Source: CAVVEQ01 sp963804865 (lineage in GTDB: Bacteria > Chloroflexota > Anaerolineae > Anaerolineales > Anaerolineaceae). From it: a DNA stretch of 64,000 bases. The notes under the pieces are model-generated. The model saw only the letters and a list, made by a program, of their open reading frames with translations, had not been told where the DNA came from and did no database searches. Both the position numbers and the translations under genes were made by a program. The stretch is from contig CAWDSH010000001.1 of the NCBI GenBank assembly GCA_963804865.1, forward strand, positions 1,488,001-1,552,000, in the 5' to 3' direction. Each line of letters begins with the position of its first letter. The first letter of the stretch is position 1. This document shows, in pieces, positions 29,501 through 38,995 of this stretch.

Positions 29501-29564
29501 CCTGTTTCGCCCAGAAATTTTGCAAATTCATGATGATCGATTGAAAATTGGAGGCTTCAGGCAT
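26546..29564 (-). CDS. glyQS: Glycyl-tRNA synthetase, alpha and beta subunits fused, several frameshifts
   Basis: Charges tRNA-Gly. The first 300 residues are the alpha subunit (AKQGCLIWQPYYSQVGAG, GWEVWLDGQEITQFTYFQQ, EITYGLERIAMPLQ). A linker leads without a stop into the beta start FLLEIGTEELP. The beta part continues through MRWNKSNMAFSRPVRWL, an HD-like region and the anticodon domain. About 1005 residues result. Between 28.20 and 28.57 kb I infer five single-base indels (near 28566, 28460, 28288, 28228 and 28204). Fused GlyQS is known in chlamydiae and plant organelles. The gene is essential, so error is likely. Confidence 0.92.
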
Positions 29565-29596
29565 GGTTAATCCCTCGATGCGAATGATAAAAAATC

Positions 29597-29602
29597 ATTA
29601 TA
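29597..29602 (-). promoter_or_regulatory. Candidate -10 box of glyQS
   Basis: TATAAT on the minus strand 33 bases before the glyQS start. No good -35. An inverted repeat AATGAT-N5-ATCATT overlaps its downstream side (29583-29599). Confidence 0.4.
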
Positions 29603-29646
29603 CCATCCGGGTTTCCGCAGCTTTCACGGAACGCGGGTCAGATGCG

Positions 29647-32520
29647 TTATTGCACGATAAAGGAAACCGGCTCCGATTCACCCATGTTCCCCGCCAGGTC
29701 GAAGGCGCGCACAAAAAGGAGATGGGTGCCCTTGCTCAAAGGCCAGGTCTGCACAAAAGGCTGCTGATCCCGCGCGCCTACGCGCGTGTTATCGATCCAC
29801 CACTCCACCCGGCTGATGCCAATGGCGTCCTCCGCGGTAGCCTGCAGGGTGATGGCTTGATCTTCTTCTAGCTTAAACACTGCTTCCTGCTGGGGATATG
29901 GAACGCGCACCACCGGCAGCGTGTTATCCACCGAGACCTGGATGGTCGCAGTCTCGAATCGCTGTTCTGAACGCAGCACCAGCAACCGGATGGCATACAG
30001 TCCTTCCTCCCCGGTGCTGTCCCATTCAGCCAGGATTGTGTTCGTAAGGGGCGCGCTGCCTGAACCGATCTGCAGCCAGGCAACCGGGTTAAGCCCTGCG
30101 CCAATCTCAACCCGGTAGCTCGCGAAATCTTCTCCACCCGCCGTTCCCCGAATGGCGATCTTGCCGCGGACATAAGAAAACATTTCCGGGCTGGTGATGG
30201 CAACTTCGGGATTAGCCAGGGGAGACTGGATGATATCGTATTCCTTGGGAGGGATGGGCAACCCTGCGGCTTCTGCCCAGGGTCGCATCGCTTCCGGCAC
30301 CACCATGAATATCTTCTCTTGGATCAATTCAGGAGGGGTGAACACAGTTGCCAGTCTTCCCGTTTCACGGTTGACCATGATCTCCCGGTAAAGGTTGTCG
30401 CTTTGCGTCGGTTCAGTGCTGCTAAGGAAGACCTCCTCCACAATATCCGGGCAGGCACTCGTGGGCAGCAATCCGGATGGATCGCAAACGCGGACCTGGC
30501 TGACTCCCATCGGGATATCCCAATCCATCACAGGTTGGTTTCGGCTGGCAAATTGCAGCAGTGCATGGGAGATCCCGGCTGGCATTTTTGCTGCCAGCTC
30601 ATACCCCTCAGAGTCACCTGGTAATCCCATCCAGATGATGACAACTCTTTGAGGTGTATAGCCTGCCGACCACATTTGTTGTTTCCCGCTCACCTGGCCG
30701 ATCTTTCCTCCCGCCGGTCTGCCGATCTCGAGCGCATTCGGGTTTCCCAGGCTCTGCCAGCGGGCCGTCTCATCCCTTAATACATCGTTGAGCAGGAACG
30801 CCAGTTGGGAACTTAGGACAGTTTGTGTGGCGGTTTTGTCGTCAAACTCCACTGCGCTCCCCCTGGCATCCGTGACTGCGATAACAAATCGCGGGCTGGG
30901 CGTGCTGGATGTGGCACTGCCGATCCCGTTGTTGTTTCCTTCGGCTGCCAGCACCCCGTATGCCTGTGCTGCTTCCAACGGAGTGAACAATCCCCCGTTG
31001 TAAAGGATCGCCGAACCGATATTGCTGCGGTCCACCCCGGTGATGCCTAGCGGTTCAAGTATCCGCCATAGGTTGTTGGGATTGATTTGCTCAAGGATCT
31101 GCGCGATAGGGGCAAGGTAATCGTTTGCCAATGCCATTCGTAGCCGAATGGGACCGTGGAATGCCCCATCTGGATTTTGTTCATTTTTCAATGCCTCGGG
31201 TAATGTCTCGGGGATATCCCAGACCAGGTCCGCCGGTGTGTACCCGCGCGCGAATGCAGCCAGTGCCACAAAGGGTGTCAACAGCGTGCCGGGGGCATGC
31301 CCGTTGGACATGGCGGTCTCCTGGTCAAGCGTGCTCTCGCCCATCATCGCCAGCACTTCCCCCGTTTGCGGATCGGTGATGACCGCGCTCACCTGCATTT
31401 CTTTGGGCAGGGCAGGCACCGGGATGGTGATCGTTGGCAGCAGCCTTGCTGCATTGCATTCCGTAAGAACGCTTTCTTCAGTGCCAGTCTGCCCGGTGAG
31501 CCGTGCAAGTTGCAGCCTTGTAGTACAGGTTAATTGCTCCTGCAGATCGATATCCAGGCTGGTGATCACTTTCAGCCCGCCGCGTTCAACGCGTTCCCGC
31601 CCGATCTTGGAAGCCAGCTGGTCTCCCGCCATTTGAACGAAAGCCGGAGCCAGCCCGGCATCTGCATTCCCGGGCTCGCGAAAAATCATCGGGGTGTTCT
31701 TGTAATCCAGGTATTGATCCGCGCCGATCGCCCCTTGCGCAAGCAGTCGATCCAGCACTTCCTGCTTCAATTCTTCGATCAATCCTGGCGCGTCCAGCGG
31801 GTTGAGCGCCGGGGTTTCTGAAATACGGACCAGGAATGCAGCTTCCAACAGGGTGAGATCAGTGGCTGATTTTCCATAATAAAGTTGGGCAGCGCTCTCG
31901 GCGCCGTATGCCTGGTGACCAAAATTGGCGCTGTTTAAGTACCATTCCAGGACCTGGCTCCGCCCAAACCTGGCAGTCAGCTGCCCTGCCATTAACCGCA
32001 GGCGGAGGGCTTTCCGGGTGCTGGGTGTTTCATTTTCCAGCAGAAGGGTATCGACCAGTTCCTCGGTGATCGTGGTTGGTTCCGGATTGGTCAATTCACC
32101 CAGGTCAAAACCGGGACTGATCCAAAAACCAGGCTGCTTGAGCGCGATGACCGATTGCACGAGCTGGGGGCTGAAATGATCTGCCTCGTTCGGATCGATG
32201 GTCAGGAATTTTCGGGGCGTTCCAACCGGGTCCAGCTCACCGAGTAAAATGTTGCCGCTGCGGTCATAAAACCGGGTGGGTTGCAGCAGCAGTCCATTCT
32301 TCCTATCCAGCAGGGCAGGAAGCTGGGTCAGTGAAGGTAATTCCGCGCTGAGATTCGCGTAGACCATGCCCAGAGCAAGCATCGCTCCTGCCGCCGCCAG
32401 CGCAGCTGCGAATGAAATTCCCAGCAGGATTCGCCCGGCACGCTTGCCGGGTTGCGTGCTGGCATTGCGCCTGCGTTTCTGGCGCCTGTTGATCAATAGG
32501 GATATATTGCGGGAAGGCAC
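29647..32520 (-). CDS. Class A penicillin-binding-protein homologue with degenerate active sites
   Basis: A 957-residue, single-pass membrane protein with a GT51-like domain, a transpeptidase-like domain and a PBP1C-like C-terminal Ig region. The fold motifs VLEWYLNSANFGHQAYGAES and LTLLEAAFLV are kept. The catalytic GT51 sequence EDxxFxxHxG reads KQPGFWISPG and the QQ motif reads EE. In the transpeptidase, SxxK reads TLLT, SxN reads DYL and KTG reads KIG. The protein therefore looks enzymatically dead in both domains. The start appears to be GTG 32520, 13 bases after the TPR gene, with a weak ribosome site. Confidence 0.85.
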   Translation of the reverse strand: MPSRNISLLINRRQKRRRNASTQPGKRAGRILLGISFAAALAAAGAMLALGMVYANLSAELPSLTQLPALLDRKNGLLLQPTRFYDRSGNILLGELDPVGTPRKFLTIDPNEADHFSPQLVQSVIALKQPGFWISPGFDLGELTNPEPTTITEELVDTLLLENETPSTRKALRLRLMAGQLTARFGRSQVLEWYLNSANFGHQAYGAESAAQLYYGKSATDLTLLEAAFLVRISETPALNPLDAPGLIEELKQEVLDRLLAQGAIGADQYLDYKNTPMIFREPGNADAGLAPAFVQMAGDQLASKIGRERVERGGLKVITSLDIDLQEQLTCTTRLQLARLTGQTGTEESVLTECNAARLLPTITIPVPALPKEMQVSAVITDPQTGEVLAMMGESTLDQETAMSNGHAPGTLLTPFVALAAFARGYTPADLVWDIPETLPEALKNEQNPDGAFHGPIRLRMALANDYLAPIAQILEQINPNNLWRILEPLGITGVDRSNIGSAILYNGGLFTPLEAAQAYGVLAAEGNNNGIGSATSSTPSPRFVIAVTDARGSAVEFDDKTATQTVLSSQLAFLLNDVLRDETARWQSLGNPNALEIGRPAGGKIGQVSGKQQMWSAGYTPQRVVIIWMGLPGDSEGYELAAKMPAGISHALLQFASRNQPVMDWDIPMGVSQVRVCDPSGLLPTSACPDIVEEVFLSSTEPTQSDNLYREIMVNRETGRLATVFTPPELIQEKIFMVVPEAMRPWAEAAGLPIPPKEYDIIQSPLANPEVAITSPEMFSYVRGKIAIRGTAGGEDFASYRVEIGAGLNPVAWLQIGSGSAPLTNTILAEWDSTGEEGLYAIRLLVLRSEQRFETATIQVSVDNTLPVVRVPYPQQEAVFKLEEDQAITLQATAEDAIGISRVEWWIDNTRVGARDQQPFVQTWPLSKGTHLLFVRAFDLAGNMGESEPVSFIVQ

Positions 32521-32533
32521 TTTAATTTATGTG

Positions 32534-34296
32534 TTATGGCGTCGGTGTGCGGGTCACGCCGGGTGTGATCGTGCTGATGTTGACGCCCAGGTCCGTCAGG
32601 TGCTGGTACGCCTCGTTCAACCATTCTGCCGGGAATGCATCCGGCGGGATTGCCACCAGCGCCACCCAATCTTTCTTCGCCGTGCCGGTTTCACTCACGT
32701 TCTCCGCCGTCTTCGCGCGCCAATAGTACAGCTTGGCTTTCTGTTCGATTGTCTTGGTGTACGCGGAAGATTTATTGAATTCGAAATAAGCTAGCGAATA
32801 TTGCCCGCTCATGAAATAAGCCCGGCCGTAACCATAATGGGATTCAAAAGCCTCTGGTCTTGTTCGCACGGCTGTCTTGAAGTCTTCCAGCGCCAATTCG
32901 GTCTGTTCTATCGTTAGGTATACTTCACCCCTGCCCAGGTAGGCATCATATAATACTTTGCTGATATCAAGAGCCCGGGTGAAAGCGTTGATGGCATCGT
33001 CATGGGCGCCAACCGCCGTGTATGCCTGCCCCAGCCATATCCAGGCAGTCGCGTCATCGCGCTCGTACTTGGTGAACATCTCCAGCGGCTCCAGGGAATT
33101 GGGCAGGTCGCCCCTGGCACGGTAAATCTCCCCCATCATTCGATAGGTGGGGATATGGGTGATGTCCTTCATATAAGCCTGCTGTATATCGGCAAGGGCA
33201 TCATCGAGTTCATCCATTTGAAGTTCTGCGGCAGCCCGGTAATAGAATCCCAGGGGGAATCCGGCAGTAATCCGGCACCCAGTTCGCAATATTCAAGCGC
33301 TGCTTCAGGCATATTCCGGGATAAATAAAGATCAGCCAGGTCGAAATAGGCTTCCGGCATGTTGGGATCCAATCGGATGCATTCCAGTAAGTCGGTTTCA
33401 CTGGCTTTCCAGTGCTCCGGATCTGAAATCCTCCGGACTTTAGCTCTCCCAAGGAAAGCCGGTGCGAACTGTGGATCCTCCTTCAATATGGCGTTGAAGG
33501 TATCTGAGGCATTCTTTGTCTGTCCAAGATTGAGATAAGCAATTCCCTGGTAGAACAAGGCATCCAGCACGCGCTCATCCTGTTCAACATCAATCACCTG
33601 CTGCAAATAGGTGACCACACTGCTCCAATCCTGCCCGGCATAAGCTTGCATTCCCAGTGTATAGGCTTCAAAACTTGGATGCGGTGTGTCGACGTAAAGC
33701 GGGGTGGGGGTATAGGTGGCTTCCAGCAGCATCCACAGCGGTGTGATCGCCGGGATCGTCGGCGTGGGTCCCTGGTAAAGTGGACGGGGGGTGTTGGTCG
33801 GCGGTGCGATCGATGCGGTCGCAGTGGCTCCCATCAAACGGAACGCGTTCGGATTATAGACTCGCGTCTTTGGCCAAAATATGTATGCCACCACCACCGC
33901 AATGACCACGAAAATGGCCGCGCTGGCATAGATCATTAATCTGACCGTGTTCACCGGTTTGGAAGCTTTCTTGATGGTGAATTCATGCCGCAGGTCATTC
34001 TCCCAATCGCGCTGATCCCGGATGGGTTCCAGCGGACCCTTCGCGTCACTTCTTAATTCACCCGCGATCATCAGTCCGCGCCGTGCCATCTGGTTGGAAG
34101 GTTCTTGTTTGAGTGCTTCCTTAAGACAGTACACGCGGTCCCGCTTGGTTTCTGTGACTGCGCTCATCCACAGCCAGTAGCGGGAGTTGCCGGGTTCTTC
34201 TTTTACCAATTGGGAAAGGAGCTCGCGCGCACGCGTTTTATCTCCATCCTGAATGGCTTTCATTGCATCTTTAAATTGGGATTTCTCAGCGGCCAT
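32534..34296 (-). CDS. TPR-repeat membrane protein, frameshifted
   Basis: A 587-residue protein. An N-terminal TPR-like region (ARELLSQLVKEEPGNSRYWL) is followed by one membrane helix (LMIYASAAIFVVIAVVVAYI), a Thr/Pro linker and then about nine TPR repeats. A missing base in the GGGGG run at 33253-33257 breaks the frame between GLLPDSP and LGFYYRAAAELQMDELDD. It lies upstream of the degenerate PBP in the same operon, which suggests a cell-envelope scaffold. This role is inference. Confidence 0.85.
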
Positions 34297-34362
34297 GTGA
34301 TGAGTTTAGCACAGCCTTTTTTTTCGGGCAAGTCTTTATCGCCTTATCTTAAAGAATTCATC

Positions 34363-34389
34363 TTGACTCTTTAAGATTTAAGGTATAAT
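34363..34389 (+). promoter_or_regulatory. Promoter of the response-regulator gene
   Basis: TTGACT (34363-34368) and TATAAT (34384-34389) with a short 15-base spacer. It predicts a leader of about 205 bases before ATG 34603. Confidence 0.6.
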
Positions 34390-34394
34390 GTTTT

Positions 34395-34602
34395 GACTTC
34401 GCCAGCTCCCGGGAGCGTGATTGATCCCCAGTTGTTCTCAGAAGTCCGTTGGGGGAATACCGGGTACACCGTACCTGAAAAGGATTATTGGTTTTTCCGC
34501 TTATAAAACAATAAAGATATCTGGATTGCGATCGGTGCAATTTTCGATTGGAAGGTACATCACTGGAACCGGCAGAAATGATGAGGGTTGATTCTTAAGA
34601 AT
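34395..34602 (+). other. Long structured leader before the regulator gene
   Basis: About 200 transcribed bases without an ORF of note. It contains the palindrome GCTCCCGGGAGC (34405-34416), a CCCCAG/TTGGGG pair (34427 and 34449) and GGTAC-ACC-GTACC further on. It could be a structured 5' leader or a small RNA. I do not recognise any riboswitch class. Confidence 0.35.
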
Positions 34603-35283
34603 ATGAAAGCCAAGATATTACTGATCGAAGGAAAAAGGATTGACCGCCCCTCGTTTCTGATTGGGTTGTCCAAAAAAGGTTTTCTCGTTGAAAGTGTTCC
34701 CAATGGCGCCGCAGCACTTGCCCGGCTTGAGGAGGAGCTCCCCCACGTCGTGGTGGTGGATGCCGCCTCAATGCGCACAAGTGGTAAACGTATCTGCGGG
34801 GCTATCCACGAAAGTCATAGTCAGCTGCCCATTGTCCTGGTCCTTGATGAAAAAGCGGAGGAGGTGGGGAAAGTGGATGCGCAGGTGGTCCTGCGCCTGC
34901 CCTTTACCACCCAGAAGCTGGTCAACCGCATGCGCGGCTATCTTCCCCTCAAACAGGTGGATACTTTGCGCGTCGGACCCATCGAGCTGGATACCAAGCA
35001 CCGCATGGTCTATTGCGGTGGAAAACAAACCCGCCTGACCCCCCGCCTGGTGGCTCTTCTTAAGAACATGATGCATCATCCCGGTGAAGTGATCCTGCGT
35101 GAAGAGCTGTTCAGCAAGGTCTGGGACACAAGTTACACCGCTGATACGCGCACCCTCGATGTCCATATATCCTGGCTGCGCAAAGCGCTCGAAAAGGATC
35201 CCCGCCATCCAAAGCTCATCAAGACCATGCGTGATGTCGGCTACCGCCTGGATATTGAAGATCCCAACAAACCCAAAGAGTGA
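34603..35283 (+). CDS. OmpR-family DNA-binding regulator with atypical receiver
   Basis: A 226-residue regulator. The C-terminal winged helix is complete (LTPRLVALLKNMMHHPGEVI, TRTLDVHISWLRKAL, IKTMRDVGYRLD). The receiver keeps the candidate phospho-Asp in VVVVDAAS, but the acidic pair reads IEGK, the Thr/Ser switch is lost and the Lys of KPF reads LRLPF. It probably works without phosphorylation. No histidine kinase is adjacent. I chose ATG 34603; TTG 34588 is also in frame. Confidence 0.85.
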   Translation: MKAKILLIEGKRIDRPSFLIGLSKKGFLVESVPNGAAALARLEEELPHVVVVDAASMRTSGKRICGAIHESHSQLPIVLVLDEKAEEVGKVDAQVVLRLPFTTQKLVNRMRGYLPLKQVDTLRVGPIELDTKHRMVYCGGKQTRLTPRLVALLKNMMHHPGEVILREELFSKVWDTSYTADTRTLDVHISWLRKALEKDPRHPKLIKTMRDVGYRLDIEDPNKPKE

Positions 35284-35293
35284 GTGACAACCG

Positions 35294-35314
35294 GGAGCCG
35301 GAAGGCTCTTTTTT
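35294..35314 (+). terminator. Terminator after the regulator gene
   Basis: GAGCC-GGAA-GGCTC followed by TTTTTTG, 12 bases past the stop codon. Confidence 0.85.
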
Positions 35315-35324
35315 GTTTAAACAA

Positions 35325-35352
35325 AAAGAGGTGCCAAGAAATGCGCCTCTTT
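35325..35352 (-). terminator. Minus-strand terminator of the mmd operon
   Basis: AAAGAGGTGC / GCGCCTCTTT, a 10-bp stem with one G-U pair and an 8-base loop. On the minus strand it is followed by TTGTTTAAAC. Confidence 0.75.
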
Positions 35353-35382
35353 GTCTGGATCAACAAGAATTCATTATTTGGA

Positions 35383-36498
35383 TTATTTCAACAGGGTCAC
35401 CAGTGTCAGTAGCAAACCGCCGGCGATCACGCTGCCGAGCTGCCCGGCAGTGTTGGCACCCATGGCGTGCATCAGGATGAAGTTGGTGTAATCCTCTTCC
35501 TGCGCCATTTTTGCCGAAAGCCGCCCCGCCATGGGAAAGGCGCTGATACCGCACGCGCCGATCAGGGGATTGATCTTGTTCCCGGAAAGCACGCACATCA
35601 GCTTGCCAAAAAGCAGGCCTGCCACGGTGTCGATCACGAAAGCCAGCAGCCCAAGTGCCAGGATCGCCAGGGTGGTTGCATTCAGGAATTTGCTTGCCAG
35701 CATTGTGGAGCCGATGGTCAAGCCCAGGAACAGCGTAGAGATATTGATGATCTCATTCTGCGCCGATTTGTTCAGCCGGTCGACCACGCCGCATTCCTTC
35801 AGCAGGTTGCCGAGCATCAGGGTGGCGATCAGGGGCGCTGCCTGGGGCGCGATGAGGCTGACCAGGATGGTCACCACGATGGGGAACAGGATGACCACTT
35901 TCTTGGATAGCGGGTAGGGCGCGTACTCCATGCGGATCAGGCGTTCCTTGCGCGTGGTGAGCAGTTTCATGATGGGTGGTTGAATGATGGGGATCAGGCT
36001 CATATACGAATAAGCTGCCACCGCGATCGGTCCCAGGTAGTCCGGTGCAAGTTTCGATGAAACAAAGATCGCCGTTGGTCCATCGATCGCGCCGATCGAT
36101 CCAATGGATGCCGCCAGTGGCAGATCCATTCCCAGCATCACTGCCAGGATCAGCGTGGCATAGATCCCAAATTGCCCTGCAGCGCCCAGCAGAACCATCT
36201 TCGGCTGTGCCAGCAGGGGACGAAAATCGATCATCGCACCCACACCCACGAAGATCAGCAGGGGAAATAGTTCGGTCTCGATGCCTGCCTTGTAAAGATA
36301 ATAGAACATGCCGCCTTCAACGTCAGCGGACATGCCCAGGTTTGCCAGGATGCATCCAAATCCGATCGGCAGCAGGAGCACCGGTTCGAATTCCTTGGCG
36401 ATCGCCAGGTAGATGAGCACGCCGCCCACCGCGATCATCAACGCGCTGCCGCCGATGGCAAGGGGATCCAAATTCGCAAAGAATTGGGAAAAGTCCAT
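35383..36498 (-). CDS. mmdB: Na+-translocating decarboxylase beta subunit
   Basis: Integral membrane subunit of 371 residues that couples decarboxylation of carboxybiotin to Na+ export. IGFGCILANLGMS, the conserved GSIGAIDGPTAIFVSSKLAP segment with its Asp, and SAFPMAGRLSAKMAQEEDY are typical of OadB/MmdB/GcdB. It is the last gene of the operon after the biotin carrier. The carboxyltransferase at the operon start identifies the substrate as probably methylmalonyl-CoA. Confidence 0.93.
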   Translation of the reverse strand: MDFSQFFANLDPLAIGGSALMIAVGGVLIYLAIAKEFEPVLLLPIGFGCILANLGMSADVEGGMFYYLYKAGIETELFPLLIFVGVGAMIDFRPLLAQPKMVLLGAAGQFGIYATLILAVMLGMDLPLAASIGSIGAIDGPTAIFVSSKLAPDYLGPIAVAAYSYMSLIPIIQPPIMKLLTTRKERLIRMEYAPYPLSKKVVILFPIVVTILVSLIAPQAAPLIATLMLGNLLKECGVVDRLNKSAQNEIINISTLFLGLTIGSTMLASKFLNATTLAILALGLLAFVIDTVAGLLFGKLMCVLSGNKINPLIGACGISAFPMAGRLSAKMAQEEDYTNFILMHAMGANTAGQLGSVIAGGLLLTLVTLLK

Positions 36499-36506
36499 GA
36501 ATTGTC

Positions 36507-36923
36507 CTAGTCCGCGAATTCCACCAGCGCTGCACCGTGTGCCACGTGGTCACCCACCGTCACATGGATGGCGGCGATCTTGCCGCTGCGGGTGGATTTG
36601 ATCGAATTCTTCATCTTCATCGCCTCCAGCACCAGCAGCTCCTGCCCGGTGGTGATGGCATCGCCCACTTTTACCTTGACTGAATCGATCACCCCGGGGA
36701 TGGGGGCAGTCACTACTTTGGCTGAAGCCCCGGCGGGTGCTGCTGCGGAATGCACGGGTGCTTTGGGTGCTTCGCTTGTCGCAGAGGATTCGATCTCGAG
36801 CTGTTCTTCCTCAGGCCAGACTTCGAAAGTCTCTCCTGCTATCTCTGCCTTGATGGGTCTGGCGCTCGTATCGCCAACCTCCACTTCGAAAGTCTGGTCC
36901 CCGATTTTTACCTGTATTTTCAT
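36507..36923 (-). CDS. mmdC: Biotin carboxyl carrier subunit
   Basis: A 138-residue biotin carrier of the decarboxylase pump. The N-terminal KIQVKIGDQTFEVEVGD is followed by an Ala/Pro linker and the biotinyl domain with the EAMKMKN motif; the first Lys is biotinylated. ATG 36923 overlaps the stop of the gamma subunit (ATGA), showing coupling. mmdB starts 8 bases after this gene ends. Confidence 0.93.
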   Translation of the reverse strand: MKIQVKIGDQTFEVEVGDTSARPIKAEIAGETFEVWPEEEQLEIESSATSEAPKAPVHSAAAPAGASAKVVTAPIPGVIDSVKVKVGDAITTGQELLVLEAMKMKNSIKSTRSGKIAAIHVTVGDHVAHGAALVEFAD

Positions 36924-37277
36924 CGCCCGTATCCTCGTGTTTTCCGGTTGAATGTCTGGTTGCGCAGGTTCAGCTGCATGGCCCGCGTGACGCTCTGCCA
37001 GGAGCTCATCGTTGCCCCGCTGACCTCGTTCGTGATGGAATAAGCCCCGCGGTTCAGCGCCATCGCTACTGCCACTGCCGCCGCGGCTGCCTTTTGTTTC
37101 AAGCCGGCATCGTCGCCGGGTTGTGGAATCGTTGGTTTCGCCTTTCACTTCTTTTTCCTCTTTGTTGGGAAATAACCTCACCATTAATGCCATGAATCCC
37201 CAGAGCAGCACGATGCCGATGAATACCAGCCCCATGCCCAGCGCTGTCATTATTAGAGCTTTTGAAAGAACAGTCAT
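36920..37277 (-). CDS. mmdD: Decarboxylase gamma/delta subunit (OadG-like), frameshifted
   Basis: A small membrane subunit of about 118 residues with one N-terminal helix (LGMGLVFIGIVLLWGFMALMV) and a charged Lys/Glu stretch, as in OadG. An extra base near 37121-37126 breaks the frame after KGETNDS. The restored sequence continues LKQKAAAAAVAVAMALNRG and ends NRKTRGYGR. It assembles the complex between the membrane beta subunit and the carboxyltransferase. Confidence 0.82.
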
Positions 37278-37296
37278 ATACTCCCTCGTTCTTTTC

Positions 37297-38849
37297 CTAG
37301 AATGGGATGTTGCCGTGCTTGCGCGGCAGGCTGGGGGTGAATTTATCGCGCAGTGCCGCCAGGGCCGCGATCACGCGCGGTCGTGTCTCCTTGGGCTCGA
37401 TGACGTCATCGATGAAACCGGCGCTGGCGGACATGTAGGGGTTAAGGAACTGTTTGCGGAATTCCTCCACCCTCGCGGCGCGTTCCTTGTCGGGATCCTT
37501 GGCAGCCGCGATCTCGCTGCGGAAAAGGATGTTGGCAGCTCCTTCCGGTCCCATCACTGCCAGCTCCGCGCTCGGCCAGGCAAATGCCATATCCGCGCCC
37601 AGTGGTTTGCTGCTCATCACTACGTACGCGCCGCCGTAAGCCTTTGCGCGTGATCACGCTGATCTTGGGCACGCTGGCTTCAGCGTAGGCATAGAGCACT
37701 TTCGCCCCGTGCCGGATGATGCCGCGGTATTCCTGGTCGGTGCCGGGCAGGAAACCCGGTGAATCCATGAAGGTGATCAGCGGGATGTTGAAGCAGTCGC
37801 AAAGCCGCACAAAGCGGCAGATCTTATCCGTGGAGTTGATATCCAGCACACCCGCCATCGAGTTCGGTTCCTGGCTGATGATGCCCACCACCTGCCCCGC
37901 CATGCGCGCAAATCCCACGATCGCGTTCTGGGCAAAGGTCGGCTGCAGCTCCAGGAAGGAGTTCTTGTCCACGATGCGCAGGATGGCGTCGTGCATGCTG
38001 TAAGCCGTGTTGGGATCCAGGGGGACGAGCTGGTTGAGCGCCGGGTCCATGCGCACCGGGATCGTCCTTCGTATCCACCACTGGCGCATTTTCCATGTTG
38101 TTGGTCGGGAAATAACCCAGCACCATGCGCACCAGCTTCAGGGCGTCTTCGTCCTTCTTGGCGGTCAGGTGCGCCGTGCCGCTGGTGGCGAGATGCACCG
38201 CTGCGCCGCCCAGGCTTTCGAAATCCACCACTTCCCCGGTGACCGCTTTGATCACTTCCGGTCCGGTCAGGAACATGTAGGATTGTTTCTCGACCATGAT
38301 GATCAGGTCGGTGAGCGCGGGTGAATAGGAAGCGCCTCCGGCGCAGGGTCCCATGATCACGCTGATCTGCGGGATGATGCCGGAATACTGCGCGTTGCGT
38401 TTGAAGATCTCGCCGTAACCCGCCAGGCTGTAGATGCCTTCCTGGATGCGCGCCCCGCCGGAATCGATCAAGCCCACGATGGGCGAGCCGTTGCGCACTG
38501 CCAGGTCCATCACCCGGCAGATCTTGTGGCTGGTCATCTCGCCCAGGCTGCCGCCGCCGATGGTGAAATCCTGTGAATAAACGTACACCGTGCGCCCGTC
38601 GATCTTGCCAAAACCGGTGACCACGCCGTCGGTGTACAAGCGCTCCTCTCCCCCGCCCAGGTCGGCGCGCTGCGTCACGAACGGCTCCAGCTCCTGGAAG
38701 GTGCCGGCGTCGAGCAGGATGTCGATGCGCTCGCGGGCGGTCAGCTTGCCCTTGGCGTGCTGCTTGTCGATGCGCTCCTTGCCGCCGCCCTGCCGGGCTT
38801 TGGCGCGCCGTTCGCGTAATTCGATGATTCGGGGATCTTCTTTGGGCAT
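37297..38849 (-). CDS. mmdA: Methylmalonyl-CoA decarboxylase alpha (carboxyltransferase), two frameshifts
   Basis: Acyl-CoA carboxyltransferase of 516 residues, like propionyl-CoA carboxylase beta. ARERIDILLDAGTF, LIDSGGARIQEG, MGPCAGGASYSPALTD and MDSPGFLPGTDQE are diagnostic. Extra bases in GGG at 38058-38060 and in CC at 37641-37642 break the frame. The restored third part begins YGGAYVVMSSKPLGADM. In this operon with beta, gamma and biotin subunits it most likely transfers CO2 from methylmalonyl-CoA to biotin, driving Na+ export. AGAGGA precedes the start. Confidence 0.92.
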
Positions 38850-38995
38850 TTTAAGTCCTCTATATTTAAGATAATGGGGTTGATTAATGGATCTGGTTCT
38901 CTCTGACTACTCCCCGCCCTAATTTTACGTTATCCCTTGAAAGTGGGGAATAAGAAAAACAACCGATTTCCAATGATATTCGTCCCGTCTTTGGA

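Noticed and set aside
34391..34602. Leader of the regulator gene as tRNA, 6S RNA or SRP RNA
   Set aside because: No T-loop or CCA end, no SRP GGAA tetraloop context and no 6S-like bulge layout that I can draw.
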